Positions 51,145-60,543 of a DNA stretch of 64,000 nucleotides are shown here, in pieces. The stretch comes from Limosilactobacillus caccae. GTDB taxonomy: Bacteria; Bacillota; Bacilli; Lactobacillales; Lactobacillaceae. Position numbers and translations under genes: made by a program. The notes beneath the pieces are model-generated. The model made no database searches, had not been told where the DNA came from, and saw only the letters and a program-made list of their open reading frames with translations. The stretch covers positions 1 through 64,000 of the forward strand of contig NZ_FTOY01000009.1 in NCBI RefSeq assembly GCF_900156885.1, given 5' to 3'. The stretch's first letter is position 1. Each line of letters begins with the position of its first letter.

Positions 51145-51325
51145 AGATGTTCTCCTCCTTAAAATTAGGCATTATGCTTACACTTTTTATTATAACATTC
51201 TTTTTCAGAATACTAATAATCTTATAATTAAGACAGTCAATTACTTATTGTTCGTTGAAGCCGCTTTCTAGGAAGGATAGAATAGAACTGTAGTTAATTT
51301 TTTTAATACAGAAGGGGTGAGGATT

Positions 51326-52849
51326 GTGCAAAACGCACAGGCTGAAAAGAAGAAACGGCGCTTTCATATGCCGTCCGCTTTTACGACGCTATTTTTAATT
51401 ATCGTCATTATTGCAATTTTAACGTGGATTATTCCGGCGGGGACATATTCGACTGACAAAGCTGGCAACATTATTTCCGGGACATATAAGACGGTGGCAA
51501 ACAAGCCGCAGGGAATTTGGGATGTCTTCATGGCGCCAGTGATCGGAATGGTTGGTAACGATGCGACCGATGGGGCGATTTCGATTGCCCTCTTCATCCT
51601 GGTTATTGGGGGCTTTTTAGGAGTCGTCAATAAGACGAACGCCCTCAACCAGGGGATTGGTGCTGTTGTCCGTCACTATAAAGGACGGGAAAAACGGTTA
51701 ATCCCGGTGCTGATGATTTTATTTGCCCTTGGTGGATCATCATTTGGGATGGGGGAAGAGACGATTGCCTTTTACCCATTGCTGATTCCAGTGATGATGG
51801 GGGTTGGCTTTGACTCCCTGGTTGCGGTAGCGATTGCCCTTGTTGGGACGCAGGTCGGCTGTTTAGCTTCCACCGTTAACCCGTTTGCTACCGGGGTTGC
51901 TTCGCAGACACTTAATATCACACCTGGGGATGGTCTGGTATCGCGGGTCATCCTCTTGATCATCACGACCGCCATTTGTATCTGGTATGTTTACCATTAC
52001 GCTTCCGTGATTGAAAAGGACCCGACAAAGTCATTGGTCTATGCGCAGCGCGAGGAAGACGAGAAGCGGTTCTTGGGTAATGATAGTGCAGAAGATAACG
52101 ACTTTAAGATGACCAAGACCCAAAAACTGGTCATTTTCCTCTTTGGGTTGACCTTCTTTATCATGATCCTAGGCTTAATTCCGTGGACAAACCTAAATAG
52201 TCACTGGACGATCTTTGAAAAATTCACCAAGTGGCTGGTTAATATTCCATTTCTTGGCAACCTGGTTGGCCACGATATCGAACCGCTGGGGACATGGTAC
52301 TTCAACGAAATTACGATGCTCTTCTTGTTCATGTCCGTGATCATCATGGCGGTCTGCCACATGAAGGAAGGCGAATTTATCGATGCCTTCATGGACGGAA
52401 TGCGGGACTTCTTAAGTGTTGCAATTATCGTTTGTGTTGCCCGGGGAATCCAGGTAGTAATGAACGATGGGATGATTACCGCAACGATCCTTCACTGGGG
52501 TGAGTCTGGATTATCAGGCTTATCGCGGAGTGTCTTTATCATCTTGACTTACATTTTCTACATCCCAATGTCATTCTTGATTCCATCGACATCTGGATTA
52601 GCTGCAGCGACGATGGGGATTATGGGACCACTCGGCCACTTTGCCCACGTTCCTAGTAGCCTTGTTATTACCGCTTACCAAGCGGCATCCGGTTGGGTTA
52701 ACTTTATTACCCCAACTTCCGCGGTTGTAATGGGGGCGTTAGCGATTGCCCACGTCAACATCAGCATTTGGTGGAAATGGACGTTTAAGCTGATGGTTTA
52801 CCTATTTATTGCCATTTGTTTGTTCTTAGGAATCTCAGCGATCTTATAG
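51326..52849 (+). CDS. YfcC/ArcD-family membrane transporter
   Basis: A permease of 507 aa with about twelve helices, in the YfcC family (C4-dicarboxylate/basic amino acid antiporter superfamily). The start is taken as the GTG at 51326, with AAGGGG eight bases upstream, rather than the GTG three codons earlier. Conserved features are FGMGEETIAFYPLLIPVM, TVNPFATGVAS and FLIPSTSGLAAATMGIMGPL. It lies 9 bp upstream of a dipeptidase gene in one operon, so it may carry a peptide or amino acid that the enzyme handles. Confidence 0.85.
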   Translation: MQNAQAEKKKRRFHMPSAFTTLFLIIVIIAILTWIIPAGTYSTDKAGNIISGTYKTVANKPQGIWDVFMAPVIGMVGNDATDGAISIALFILVIGGFLGVVNKTNALNQGIGAVVRHYKGREKRLIPVLMILFALGGSSFGMGEETIAFYPLLIPVMMGVGFDSLVAVAIALVGTQVGCLASTVNPFATGVASQTLNITPGDGLVSRVILLIITTAICIWYVYHYASVIEKDPTKSLVYAQREEDEKRFLGNDSAEDNDFKMTKTQKLVIFLFGLTFFIMILGLIPWTNLNSHWTIFEKFTKWLVNIPFLGNLVGHDIEPLGTWYFNEITMLFLFMSVIIMAVCHMKEGEFIDAFMDGMRDFLSVAIIVCVARGIQVVMNDGMITATILHWGESGLSGLSRSVFIILTYIFYIPMSFLIPSTSGLAAATMGIMGPLGHFAHVPSSLVITAYQAASGWVNFITPTSAVVMGALAIAHVNISIWWKWTFKLMVYLFIAICLFLGISAIL

Positions 52850-52858
52850 GAGGATATT

Positions 52859-54193
52859 ATGACTAAAATTATTACTGAACACGACCAGCAGGCTGCAGTG
52901 AAGGCTCTTGAACGCATTATCGCTGTGCCATCATATAACGCACCAGCAGCTGATGGGGCGCCATTTGGCCAGGGAATTCGCAATGCCCTTGATGAAATGA
53001 TGAAAATCTGTGAGGAACTAGGTTTTAAGACCTACGAAGATCCAGATGGCTACTATGGTTATGCCGAGGTCGGATCCGGTGAGAAGATTTTTGGGGTCAT
53101 CTGCCACCTCGACACCGTTCCCGCTGGCGACCTAGCCAAGTGGGATCAGGATCCGTTTAAGGGGACCGTGGTCAATGATGCCATTTATGGCCGGGGAGCC
53201 CAAGATGATAAGGGACCTGGTATTGCGGCCTTGTTTGCAGTGAAGGCGCTGATGGACCAGGGTTACCACTTTAACCAACGGATTCGCTTCATCTACGGAA
53301 CGGACGAAGAAATCCTTTGGCGGGGAATTGACGAATACAATAAAAAAGAGTCCCCAATTGATAGCGGGATTTCACCGGATGCAGAATTCCCCGTAACCTA
53401 TGCCGAAAAGGGACTCCAGCAGTCATACCTAGTTGGCCCCGGAACTGATCAGCTAAAGATCAGCTTAAAGAATGCCTTTAATGCGGTGCCAGACCAGGCG
53501 GTTTACGATGGACCACGGCAAGACGAAGTAAAAGCGGCCCTTGATAAGCATGGCTTTGAATACACGAGTGATGACAAGCAAATTACGGTTCTTGGCAAGG
53601 CCGTCCACGCAATGCTTGCCCCCCAGGGTACCAACGCGGTGCTTCGCTTAGCCATTGCCCTTGACGAAGTCTTTGACTTTAAGCCATTAGACTTCATCGG
53701 CAAACTCTTTAAGGAAGATGCTACGGGAAGTAATGTTCTCGGTGAAGTCAAGGATGAGTCTGGCCAGTTAACCTTCAACATCTCAAGCTTAGAAATCAAC
53801 AAGCAGGAGACCCGGATGCAAATTGACATGCGAATTCCGGTAACAATTGACCGCGATGACTTGGTTGACCAGCTAAGCAAGAAGGTCGCCCCATACGAGC
53901 TAAAGTATGAGCACTACGACTACTTAGCGCCACTATATGTGCCAAAAGATAGCGCCCTGGTTCAGACCCTGATGAAGGTTTACAAGGAAGAAACTGGCGA
54001 CCAGGATGCCCAACCACAAATCTCTGGTGGGGCCACCTTTGCCCGGACGATGAATAATTGTGTCGCCTTTGGGGGGATGTTGCCAACAACGCCTGATTAC
54101 ATGCACCAGGCAAATGAACAATGGCCGCTCAAGGACATGTTTAAGACAATGGAAATCTATGCCCACGCGATTAAAGAATTATGTACGGACTAA
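52859..54193 (+). CDS. M20 family (Sapep/PepV-like) metallodipeptidase
   Basis: A 444-aa cytosolic dinuclear metallopeptidase releasing amino acids from dipeptides. Metal ligands and catalytic residues appear in HLDTVPAGD (His and Asp), GRGAQDDKGP (bridging Asp) and YGTDEEILWRG (catalytic Glu and metal Glu). The C-terminal ligand His is in PDYMHQANE. The lid domain lies at about residues 190-350. It is the second gene of an operon with a YfcC-type permease, followed by a strong terminator. Specificity within the Sapep/PepV group cannot be read. Confidence 0.93.
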   Translation: MTKIITEHDQQAAVKALERIIAVPSYNAPAADGAPFGQGIRNALDEMMKICEELGFKTYEDPDGYYGYAEVGSGEKIFGVICHLDTVPAGDLAKWDQDPFKGTVVNDAIYGRGAQDDKGPGIAALFAVKALMDQGYHFNQRIRFIYGTDEEILWRGIDEYNKKESPIDSGISPDAEFPVTYAEKGLQQSYLVGPGTDQLKISLKNAFNAVPDQAVYDGPRQDEVKAALDKHGFEYTSDDKQITVLGKAVHAMLAPQGTNAVLRLAIALDEVFDFKPLDFIGKLFKEDATGSNVLGEVKDESGQLTFNISSLEINKQETRMQIDMRIPVTIDRDDLVDQLSKKVAPYELKYEHYDYLAPLYVPKDSALVQTLMKVYKEETGDQDAQPQISGGATFARTMNNCVAFGGMLPTTPDYMHQANEQWPLKDMFKTMEIYAHAIKELCTD

Positions 54194-54208
54194 TAACTAA
54201 ATAAAGAA

Positions 54209-54246
54209 GGCGCCCCGCAAACATTAAATTTGCGGGGCGCCTTTTG
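54209..54246. terminator. GC-rich terminator
   Basis: A perfect 13-bp stem (GGCGCCCCGCAAA and complement) with a 7-nt loop and T4 after it. It ends the dipeptidase operon and may also stop the convergent sucrose operon. Confidence 0.9.
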
Positions 54247-54247
54247 C

Positions 54248-54306
54248 CTTGAAATAAGTTATATAGAGAGAGTTAATTAAATGGAAAGGAATCAACTTAT
54301 TTCAAG
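54248..54306. repeat. Perfect 13-bp inverted repeat with long spacer
   Basis: CTTGAAATAAGTT (54248-54260) and its exact complement (54294-54306) are separated by 33 bases. It lies in the 3' region of the sucrose operon without a T run, so it is not a standard terminator. Function unknown. Confidence 0.6.
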
Positions 54307-54327
54307 TGAAGAGAGATTATTATTGAA

Positions 54328-55785
54328 TTACTTTTGTTCCATTACTACTTCACCGTTAGCAGTAACTGTGAAGGTCTTGTTTGCGGCGTCAGCGTCAAGG
54401 ACAGCAACGTTCTTACCATCTTTGTCCTTCCGGGTGATCTTGATCGTCGTGTCAGTTGGTGTTTCAACTTCGATTGAACCCTCAAGATCAAAGGCAGCAA
54501 ACTTGTTCCGCCATGCAAGGAGGTCTAAGAGGTTCTTAACAACTGGCCGTTGAACTTCTTCAGCAACTTCTTCCTTAGTGTAGTAGTGACGGTTGATGTT
54601 CCGACCTTCCTTGGTCTTTTCAAGCAAGTCAAGGTCGTTAGAACCGGCAAGTAAACCAACGTAGTAAACCATTGGAATACCAGGGGCAAAGATTTGGAAT
54701 GCCCGGGCAAGTAAGTATGACTTGTCATTATCACCTAATGCGGAGTAGTAAGTAGAGTTAATTTGGTAGATGTCCAAGTTGTGGTATTCAGCACTGGAGT
54801 ACTTCCGCTTAACGTTAGCACCAACCTTGTATAATTCGTTTGATGCGTATTCAATTTCGTCATCAGTCAAGATATCCTTGGCATCAACAACCCCGATTCC
54901 GTCGTGCGTATCAAGAGTGGTGAATTGCTTCATTGGGCTCATCTTCAACCACTTAGCAAGGCGGTTAGTCTTACCAGAGTAAAGGGTGTAAAGAGTGGTC
55001 ATTGGTAAGGTAAAGTCGTAAATGAAGAAGTTGTGGGCAGAAATCTTTTGCGGAATCGTGTAGTGTTCGTGGATTTCTGGCAAGATGATGGCCTTGTATG
55101 GGGCCAAGATGTCTTGAACTTCATTTAAGAGGTCCCAGATTTCTGGTTCAACGAAGAAGTCGTTTGTGCCCACCTTCTTAACGGCGTAGGCAAAGGCATC
55201 AAGACGGATCATGTCAGCCCCGTGCTTAACCATGTCAATCAAGGTTTCCTTAAAGAATTCGTTTGCCACCTTGCTCTTAACGTTGATGTCGATTTGTTCT
55301 TCACCAAACGTATTCCAGAGGTGTTCCTTGGTGCCATCATCAAAGACAATTTCTTGTTCAGGAGCCTTATCTTTCCGCTTGTAGATCAAGTCAATATCTT
55401 CTTGGGTTGGACGGTTCTTACCAGCCTTTTCCCAGAACTTTTCCCACCGGATGAAGAAGTCGTTGTACTTAGAGTCATCGTGCTTCTTCTTGAAGTCTTG
55501 GTACATTTCAGACTTCTTTGAGATGTGGTTGATCATGAAGTCAAACATTAAGTAGTAATCTTCACCTAATGCTTCAACATCACTCCAGTCACCGAAGGCG
55601 GAGTCAACAACATCATAACGGTAAGGGGCAAAACCACGGTCACCAGTTGATGGGAAGAAAGGAAGCAGGTGAACACCACCGATAGCGTCACCAATGTATT
55701 TCTTTAATACTTCATGTGTTTCTTTGATGTTCTTACCCATTGAATCAGAATAGGTGATTAACATTGCTTTGTTTTGAATTGGCAT
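54328..55785 (-). CDS. gtfA: Sucrose phosphorylase (GH13_18)
   Basis: Cytosolic enzyme converting sucrose and phosphate to glucose-1-phosphate and fructose, saving ATP. At 485 aa it matches the lactobacillus/streptococcus enzymes. The nucleophile is Asp196 in RLDAFAY, the acid/base Glu237 in PEIHEHY, and the transition-state Asp is in TLDTHDGIG. The start [15 protein letters not shown] is typical. It lies 20 bp downstream of the MFS transporter gene, forming a transporter-phosphorylase operon driven from the twin-operator promoter at 57.1 kb. Confidence 0.95.
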   Translation of the reverse strand: MPIQNKAMLITYSDSMGKNIKETHEVLKKYIGDAIGGVHLLPFFPSTGDRGFAPYRYDVVDSAFGDWSDVEALGEDYYLMFDFMINHISKKSEMYQDFKKKHDDSKYNDFFIRWEKFWEKAGKNRPTQEDIDLIYKRKDKAPEQEIVFDDGTKEHLWNTFGEEQIDINVKSKVANEFFKETLIDMVKHGADMIRLDAFAYAVKKVGTNDFFVEPEIWDLLNEVQDILAPYKAIILPEIHEHYTIPQKISAHNFFIYDFTLPMTTLYTLYSGKTNRLAKWLKMSPMKQFTTLDTHDGIGVVDAKDILTDDEIEYASNELYKVGANVKRKYSSAEYHNLDIYQINSTYYSALGDNDKSYLLARAFQIFAPGIPMVYYVGLLAGSNDLDLLEKTKEGRNINRHYYTKEEVAEEVQRPVVKNLLDLLAWRNKFAAFDLEGSIEVETPTDTTIKITRKDKDGKNVAVLDADAANKTFTVTANGEVVMEQK

Positions 55786-55805
55786 AATAAAACCTCCAAA
55801 TTAAA

Positions 55806-57023
55806 TTAGTTAGCTTTCTTAGAATGACGAGTTGCGAGAAAAATAATCAAGGCGATCACAATTAGCATTACCCCGTAGATTGGGAATGGGGCTGCTAAAT
55901 CCATCCCGCTGAGTGGCCGTCTCATCAGACGGTTCATCCATTCAGCAATGGTTGGGGAGAAGAATGCTCCAAAGTTAAACCCAATCAGGACCATTGAAGT
56001 AACAAGTGGTTGCCGCTTAGCAGGTGCCAAGTCCGGTAATAAGTTGAAGATCAATGGAGAAACTAATTGCAGTGGGAAACCGATCAGGAGTAACCCAATC
56101 ACCAGCATGACGAAGTTGCCATTTGCAAAGGCAAACAAGAAGTTTGAAATTGCCATTAGGCCCAGGCCAAGGTAAACGGTGTTGAAACCAAGAACCTTAT
56201 TGATTGAGCCGTAGAAGAGGCCACCGAGCGTTGCCCCGATCAACATAAGTGACAAGAACATTGATGAGCCAGTGTAGTCCGCCCCCTTGATGGCAACGGC
56301 TAAACCTGGGAAACGGTTTTCCATCCCCACGTAGTCAACAACAAGTAGGAATGCAAAGAGGACAAGTAGGTACACCGTTGGGCTGATCTTCTTAATTGGT
56401 TGATCTTCTTCAGTGATTTCATCAGCGAGGTCATCTTCAGCAACATTGTTGTCTTCAGCCTTGCTGTCATCAGGAACTCGGATGGCAAAGAAGAAGAGAA
56501 CAACGAAGGCCAAAATATAAACGGCAAATGAAGCATGCCAGCCAGCGACACTAAGGATCAAGCCGGCGATTGCCAGCGTACATGCCTGACCGATTTGTTC
56601 GGCGGCAGCCCGCCAACCAAGCATTTGTGCCCGGGTCGTGCCCTGATACCAAACGGAGATCATTGAGATGGCTTGGGAGTTGTACAAGCCAAATCCAGCC
56701 CCTAACACTAACCGTGAAATTAAAATTGTCAGGTAGTTGCTAACAAAGAGTGGAACAATTCCGGCAACACCAACGATTGTTACCCCGGCCATGATGATCT
56801 TCTTGTCAGAAATATTGAACCACTGTTGAAGCAGTGGTGATAAGACAACGAAAATCATTACAGCAAATGATGGCGTGGTAACTAAGTATTCCGACTGTGT
56901 CTGCGTGATGTTGAGCGCAGCCTTCAATTGTGGTAAGGAACCCTGAATGGCGTAAGCACTCGTAACCATGAATGAAACTGACAAGAAAGCCAATTTCGTA
57001 ACAAGTGAATTTTTGTTATTCAT
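55806..57023 (-). CDS. MFS transporter of the sucrose operon
   Basis: A 405-aa major facilitator protein with twelve helices and a charged, acidic central loop (about residues 185-215, DDSKAEDNNVAEDDLADEI). The N-terminal half carries a typical MFS TM1-TM4 region including SRLVLGAGFGLYN. It is the first gene of an operon with sucrose phosphorylase, so uptake of sucrose or an oligosaccharide is likely by context. The sequence alone does not prove the substrate, and sucrose import by PTS is not indicated here. Confidence 0.85.
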   Translation of the reverse strand: MNNKNSLVTKLAFLSVSFMVTSAYAIQGSLPQLKAALNITQTQSEYLVTTPSFAVMIFVVLSPLLQQWFNISDKKIIMAGVTIVGVAGIVPLFVSNYLTILISRLVLGAGFGLYNSQAISMISVWYQGTTRAQMLGWRAAAEQIGQACTLAIAGLILSVAGWHASFAVYILAFVVLFFFAIRVPDDSKAEDNNVAEDDLADEITEEDQPIKKISPTVYLLVLFAFLLVVDYVGMENRFPGLAVAIKGADYTGSSMFLSLMLIGATLGGLFYGSINKVLGFNTVYLGLGLMAISNFLFAFANGNFVMLVIGLLLIGFPLQLVSPLIFNLLPDLAPAKRQPLVTSMVLIGFNFGAFFSPTIAEWMNRLMRRPLSGMDLAAPFPIYGVMLIVIALIIFLATRHSKKAN

Positions 57024-57055
57024 AATATAAGTAGTTACCCTTTCTGTAGGATTAT

Positions 57056-57126
57056 TGACAAACGTTTATCATTTTCTGTACGACCATAATATACAATGTT
57101 CACATATAAATGTCAAACGTTTATCA
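57056..57126 (-). promoter_or_regulatory. Sucrose operon promoter with two LacI-type operators
   Basis: On the minus strand, TTGACA (57111-57116), 17 bp, TATATT (57088-57093). Operator 1, TGATAAACGTTTGACA (57111-57126), overlaps the -35. Operator 2, TGATAAACGTTTGTCA (57056-57071), lies in the 5' UTR. Their centres are 55 bp apart, so one tetramer could bridge them. The shape fits a LacI-family repressor (ScrR-like), but no such gene is in the window. Confidence 0.85.
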
Positions 57127-57284
57127 AAACTTTTTTGGCTAAAACTGTAATCCATTACATCCCCTTCCTGATGCACTTGCTATGAAAATGTCAATGAAAG
57201 CTTTCCCCGCCAGCTCTCGTTACCATTATACCATTTTCGTGAAAGTGATCACAAAAGTAAAAGGATTTAAAATGAGGGGACAAA

Positions 57285-57325
57285 AAAGCAGCAATGAATG
57301 CAAACTTACAAATCATTGCTGCTTT
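57285..57325 (-). terminator. Terminator of the serine hydrolase gene
   Basis: AAAGCAGCAATGA (57285-57297) pairs with its complement (57313-57325), giving a 13-bp stem followed by a T run on the minus strand. Confidence 0.85.
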
Positions 57326-57340
57326 CGGGGTGACGCGCGC

Positions 57341-58138
57341 TTAATTTAAAATCGGTTTCGTTACCCGGGCTAATTGTTCAATTGTCTGCTGACCAGCGGC
57401 CATTGATTGGTTCTTATCCGTGTAGACGGCGATTGTGTAATCTGTCCCGTTATTATTCTTGATGTAACCAATACTATTAACAATCCATTCGTTGCTACCG
57501 TAGTCTAGCCAACCATTTTTAATGGCGAAGTTGTCACTACTTGCGGAGATTCCCCATGTCTGGTCACTTTCAACGTGGGTCATTAAGTTGCGAATCTCTG
57601 CTTGGTCAGCGCTCGACAGGATTTGTGACTTATAGAAAATGTTGTTTAATAACTTAACCTGGTCCTTGGGGGTGGTGACAGTAAGTCCCCAGCTGCGATT
57701 AGCCTTGGAGTCCTTCATCCCAAACTGGTCAAAGGTCTTTTGGAGTCCTTCTTTGCCGCCGAGATAGTTCTCAAACAACTCACTCGTTGAGTCGTTGTCA
57801 CTTTGCTCAATCATTTTTTTGGCGAGGCTTTCCTGGTGGCTAGATAACGGTCCCTCTTGATTTGCCAGTATTCCGGCAAGGATGCTGACCTTCACAGTAC
57901 TTGCCGTGCGGAACTGGTGGTTCGGGGCGTTAGACGATGTATAGATCTCGTGCGTCTTCGGTGAATACACCGCAATACTGATGTTATTGTTTGATGTATA
58001 GATAATCTTGTTCCACGATGATTTAAGACGAGCACTAGTTGACGTATAATGGTGAACGCCCAGCAAGACAAGGATTATAAGGATAATTATGATAATAATT
58101 TTACCGCGACGATGGTGGCGGTGTTGTGATCTTTGCAT
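57341..58138 (-). CDS. Membrane-anchored serine hydrolase, beta-lactamase class A-like fold
   Basis: A 265-aa protein with one N-terminal anchor (residues about 13-28, very Ile-rich) after a His/Arg-rich start. The penicillin-binding fold motifs are S80-T-V-K83, S113-D-N115 and K207-N-G209 (in place of KTG). The omega-loop Glu of true class A beta-lactamases is not evident. It is therefore more likely a cell-wall peptidase or an inactive relative than an antibiotic-hydrolysing enzyme. Similar proteins are common in lactobacilli. Single-gene unit. Confidence 0.85.
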   Translation of the reverse strand: MQRSQHRHHRRGKIIIIIILIILVLLGVHHYTSTSARLKSSWNKIIYTSNNNISIAVYSPKTHEIYTSSNAPNHQFRTASTVKVSILAGILANQEGPLSSHQESLAKKMIEQSDNDSTSELFENYLGGKEGLQKTFDQFGMKDSKANRSWGLTVTTPKDQVKLLNNIFYKSQILSSADQAEIRNLMTHVESDQTWGISASSDNFAIKNGWLDYGSNEWIVNSIGYIKNNNGTDYTIAVYTDKNQSMAAGQQTIEQLARVTKPILN

Positions 58139-58330
58139 TTGCTAAACCTTCCTAATTAATAATTAGTGTACCTATTTAATGATACAAGTTAATTCGAAAA
58201 AAGAAAGGAACAATTAGGCAATTTAATGAAAAATAAGGATTTACTGGAATTGTTATCAAATCGTCACACTATTTTCGATTGTAATACGATATGATGATTA
58301 GGTGTGAAAAAGGAGACAGTAGAAGTTAAT

Positions 58331-59584
58331 ATGAAGAGAATTAAAAAATTAATTGTCAAATTATTATTAGTAGTCGCAACGATTAACGTCAGCTTGGCAG
58401 GGTTAGCCGGATTAGCGCCCGTTCATGCTGATGATGCACCGGCCTTTGGGATGGATGCCCGGGCTGCCTACGCCATTGATGCACAGAGTGGGCAGGTGCT
58501 GTACCAGAAGAACGCGACGAAGCTTTACCCGATTGCCTCAGTGATTAAGATCTTGACGTTAGGGGTCATTGAGCAAGACATCCGTGACCACAAGATGAGC
58601 TGGGACCAAAAGATCAAGATTACCCCAGAAGTCGCTAAGATGGCTGGTGACTGGCATTTTTCTAATGTGCCCCTTAATGCGGGCGAAGAATATACCGTTC
58701 GCCAGTTAGTCGATTCGATGATGCTGGTCTCGGCTGATGGGAGCACGGAGGCACTTGCGTTGGCTGATGCTGGTTCAACGGCCGCCTTCAATAAGAAGAT
58801 GCAGGCATTTGCGAAGAAGGCCGGGGTCACTGATGCAAAAATCTACAACATGATCGGCCTCCCGAACGGCGATTTGGAAAAACACAAGCTTAAAGGGGTC
58901 GACAAGGATGCCGAAAACTTGTTGTCTGCCAAGGATGTGGCCTTGATTTCAAAGTACCTCGTTGAAAAATACCCTGAGACGCTGGAAATCACCAAGCAAA
59001 AATTTGCTAATTTTGATGTTAGCAGCGAACAGCAGTACTTAATGACGAATGTTAACGCCCTCTTGCCACAAAACGGCTTTGCCCCGAAGAGTGGGGAGAT
59101 TGACGGGCTAAAGACGGGGAATACCGACCGGGCCGGAAAGTGTATCGTCACTACCGGGACCTTTAGTGGGCGGCGGATAATCCTTGTTGCGCTCCACACC
59201 AAGGGCGAGTGGAACGACCAGTCGAAGATGCAGCAAGATTTCTACAACAAACTCGCTGACGAATACCAGCCAGTAACAGTTAAGAAGCTGGCCGACTTAT
59301 CAGGCAAGCTGGCAAAGGTAAAGGTTGCTGACGGTAAAGATAAGAAGACAACGAAGCTGAAGCTAGCAAAAGAAACGACCGTCTGGCTGCCTAAGAACAT
59401 GACCTTAAAGCAGACCAAGCCCACGCTAAAGCTGGATAAGCAGTATGACCAAAATGGCAAATTACGGGCACCGGTGAAGAAGGGCCAGCAGGTCGGCGTC
59501 GTTGAACTGCAGATCAATGGCTTGCCAACAATGACTGTCCCAGTAACTGCAACGCAGACGATTAAGAAGGATTCACTTTTCTAA
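58331..59584 (+). CDS. dacA: D-alanyl-D-alanine carboxypeptidase (PBP5/DacA family)
   Basis: Trims the terminal D-Ala from peptidoglycan stem peptides. Start set at the ATG before KRIKKLIVK, which gives a normal signal peptide (cleavage near VHADDAPA, about residue 33); the in-frame GTG at 58304 is the alternative. The catalytic serine motif is S70-V-I-K73, and the third motif KTG is in DGLKTGNT. The second motif reads S134-A-D136, where most family members have S-x-N. A PBP5 C-terminal domain (about residues 310-400) follows, and the end TIKKDSLF lacks the strong amphipathic helix of E. coli PBP5. Its terminator has been split by an IS3-family insertion. Confidence 0.93.
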   Translation: MKRIKKLIVKLLLVVATINVSLAGLAGLAPVHADDAPAFGMDARAAYAIDAQSGQVLYQKNATKLYPIASVIKILTLGVIEQDIRDHKMSWDQKIKITPEVAKMAGDWHFSNVPLNAGEEYTVRQLVDSMMLVSADGSTEALALADAGSTAAFNKKMQAFAKKAGVTDAKIYNMIGLPNGDLEKHKLKGVDKDAENLLSAKDVALISKYLVEKYPETLEITKQKFANFDVSSEQQYLMTNVNALLPQNGFAPKSGEIDGLKTGNTDRAGKCIVTTGTFSGRRIILVALHTKGEWNDQSKMQQDFYNKLADEYQPVTVKKLADLSGKLAKVKVADGKDKKTTKLKLAKETTVWLPKNMTLKQTKPTLKLDKQYDQNGKLRAPVKKGQQVGVVELQINGLPTMTVPVTATQTIKKDSLF

Positions 59585-59646
59585 ATTGATACAAAAAAGC
59601 GCTGGAGAAATGAAGTGCAAGACAAAAGTTAGACAAAATTAAATTA

Positions 59647-60543
59647 TTAAGCTACTAAGGTGTGATTCCGGTATTCAACTGGAGTCATGCCTTTTGTTTT
59701 TAAGGTTATTCTGACATTGTTAAAATACTCTACATATTTTTGCGCAAGCTCGGTTAATTCCGCGATGTCTTTACATGGTGGGAAACCAGCCAGTAATTCA
59801 GTCTTGAATAAGTGAAAGAAACTTTCAACTGGTGCGTTATCTAAGCAGTTTCCTTTGCGCGACATGCTTTGAATAAACTGATGCTCGGCTAATTTTTGGG
59901 TATAGTAACCTAACTGATAGTGCCACCCTTGATCTGAATGAATGATTGGGTGAGCGGCATCAGGTAAATTGTTAATTAATTCTTTTAGTGTTCGTGTAAT
60001 TAGATCCTTATTCGGGCTATTGCTAATCTGAAGGGCCAGAATTTCTTGACTAGCTTCATCAATCATTACTGAGATGTAAGCCCATTGACGATCTGCTAAG
60101 CGAACCTGTGTTACATCAGTATGGATAACACGGTAAGGTCGTTTCTCATTGAATTTTTGTTTCAATTTATTATCCGCAATTTTACCAATCGTACCCTGAT
60201 AAGATGAATATTTACCATTACGATGGCGATTATATAAACTTACTTGAATGTTTAATTCGTGCATTAACTTGCGAATCGTATCACCAGACAAGTGTATTCC
60301 TAATTTATCTAGTTCCATTTGAATACGACGATAGCCCGCGATCCAACGCCCGCGAAACTGAAATCGCTGCGCGATTTGAAGAATCACTTTCTTTACTTCA
60401 GTATATTTATCATGATGATTAGCGATTCGGTTACGTTCATCATGATAGGTTGCCTTGGGCAGTTCGATAGCTTTGAGAATATCGCCAACCTTATAACGTT
60501 GTTTCTTTGGGCGTTGCGATTGATCGTCCCTGATCTGATCCAC
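59647..60543 (-). CDS. IS3-family transposase OrfB (DDE domain)
   Basis: The 298-aa catalytic part of the transposase. The integrase core has the first Asp in VIHTDVTQV, the second in IHSDQGWHY and the Glu in NAPVESFFHLFKTE, about 35 residues after it (D-D-35-E). An N-terminal HTH_21-like segment precedes it. A GTG start overlaps the orfA stop (TAGTG), but the usual product is a fused OrfAB made by -1 frameshifting on the A7 run (60591-60597) in orfA. The frame downstream of that run is open into orfB. Confidence 0.93.
   Translation of the reverse strand: MDQIRDDQSQRPKKQRYKVGDILKAIELPKATYHDERNRIANHHDKYTEVKKVILQIAQRFQFRGRWIAGYRRIQMELDKLGIHLSGDTIRKLMHELNIQVSLYNRHRNGKYSSYQGTIGKIADNKLKQKFNEKRPYRVIHTDVTQVRLADRQWAYISVMIDEASQEILALQISNSPNKDLITRTLKELINNLPDAAHPIIHSDQGWHYQLGYYTQKLAEHQFIQSMSRKGNCLDNAPVESFFHLFKTELLAGFPPCKDIAELTELAQKYVEYFNNVRITLKTKGMTPVEYRNHTLVA

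Noticed and set aside
51145-51240. Possible PerR box upstream of the DyP peroxidase gene
   Set aside because: The AT-rich stretch resembles TTATAATNATTATAA only with gaps; too weak to call.
57341-58138. Annotation as an antibiotic-hydrolysing class A beta-lactamase
   Set aside because: SxxK and SDN are present but the omega-loop Glu is not evident and KTG is KNG, so a wall-related serine hydrolase is the safer call.
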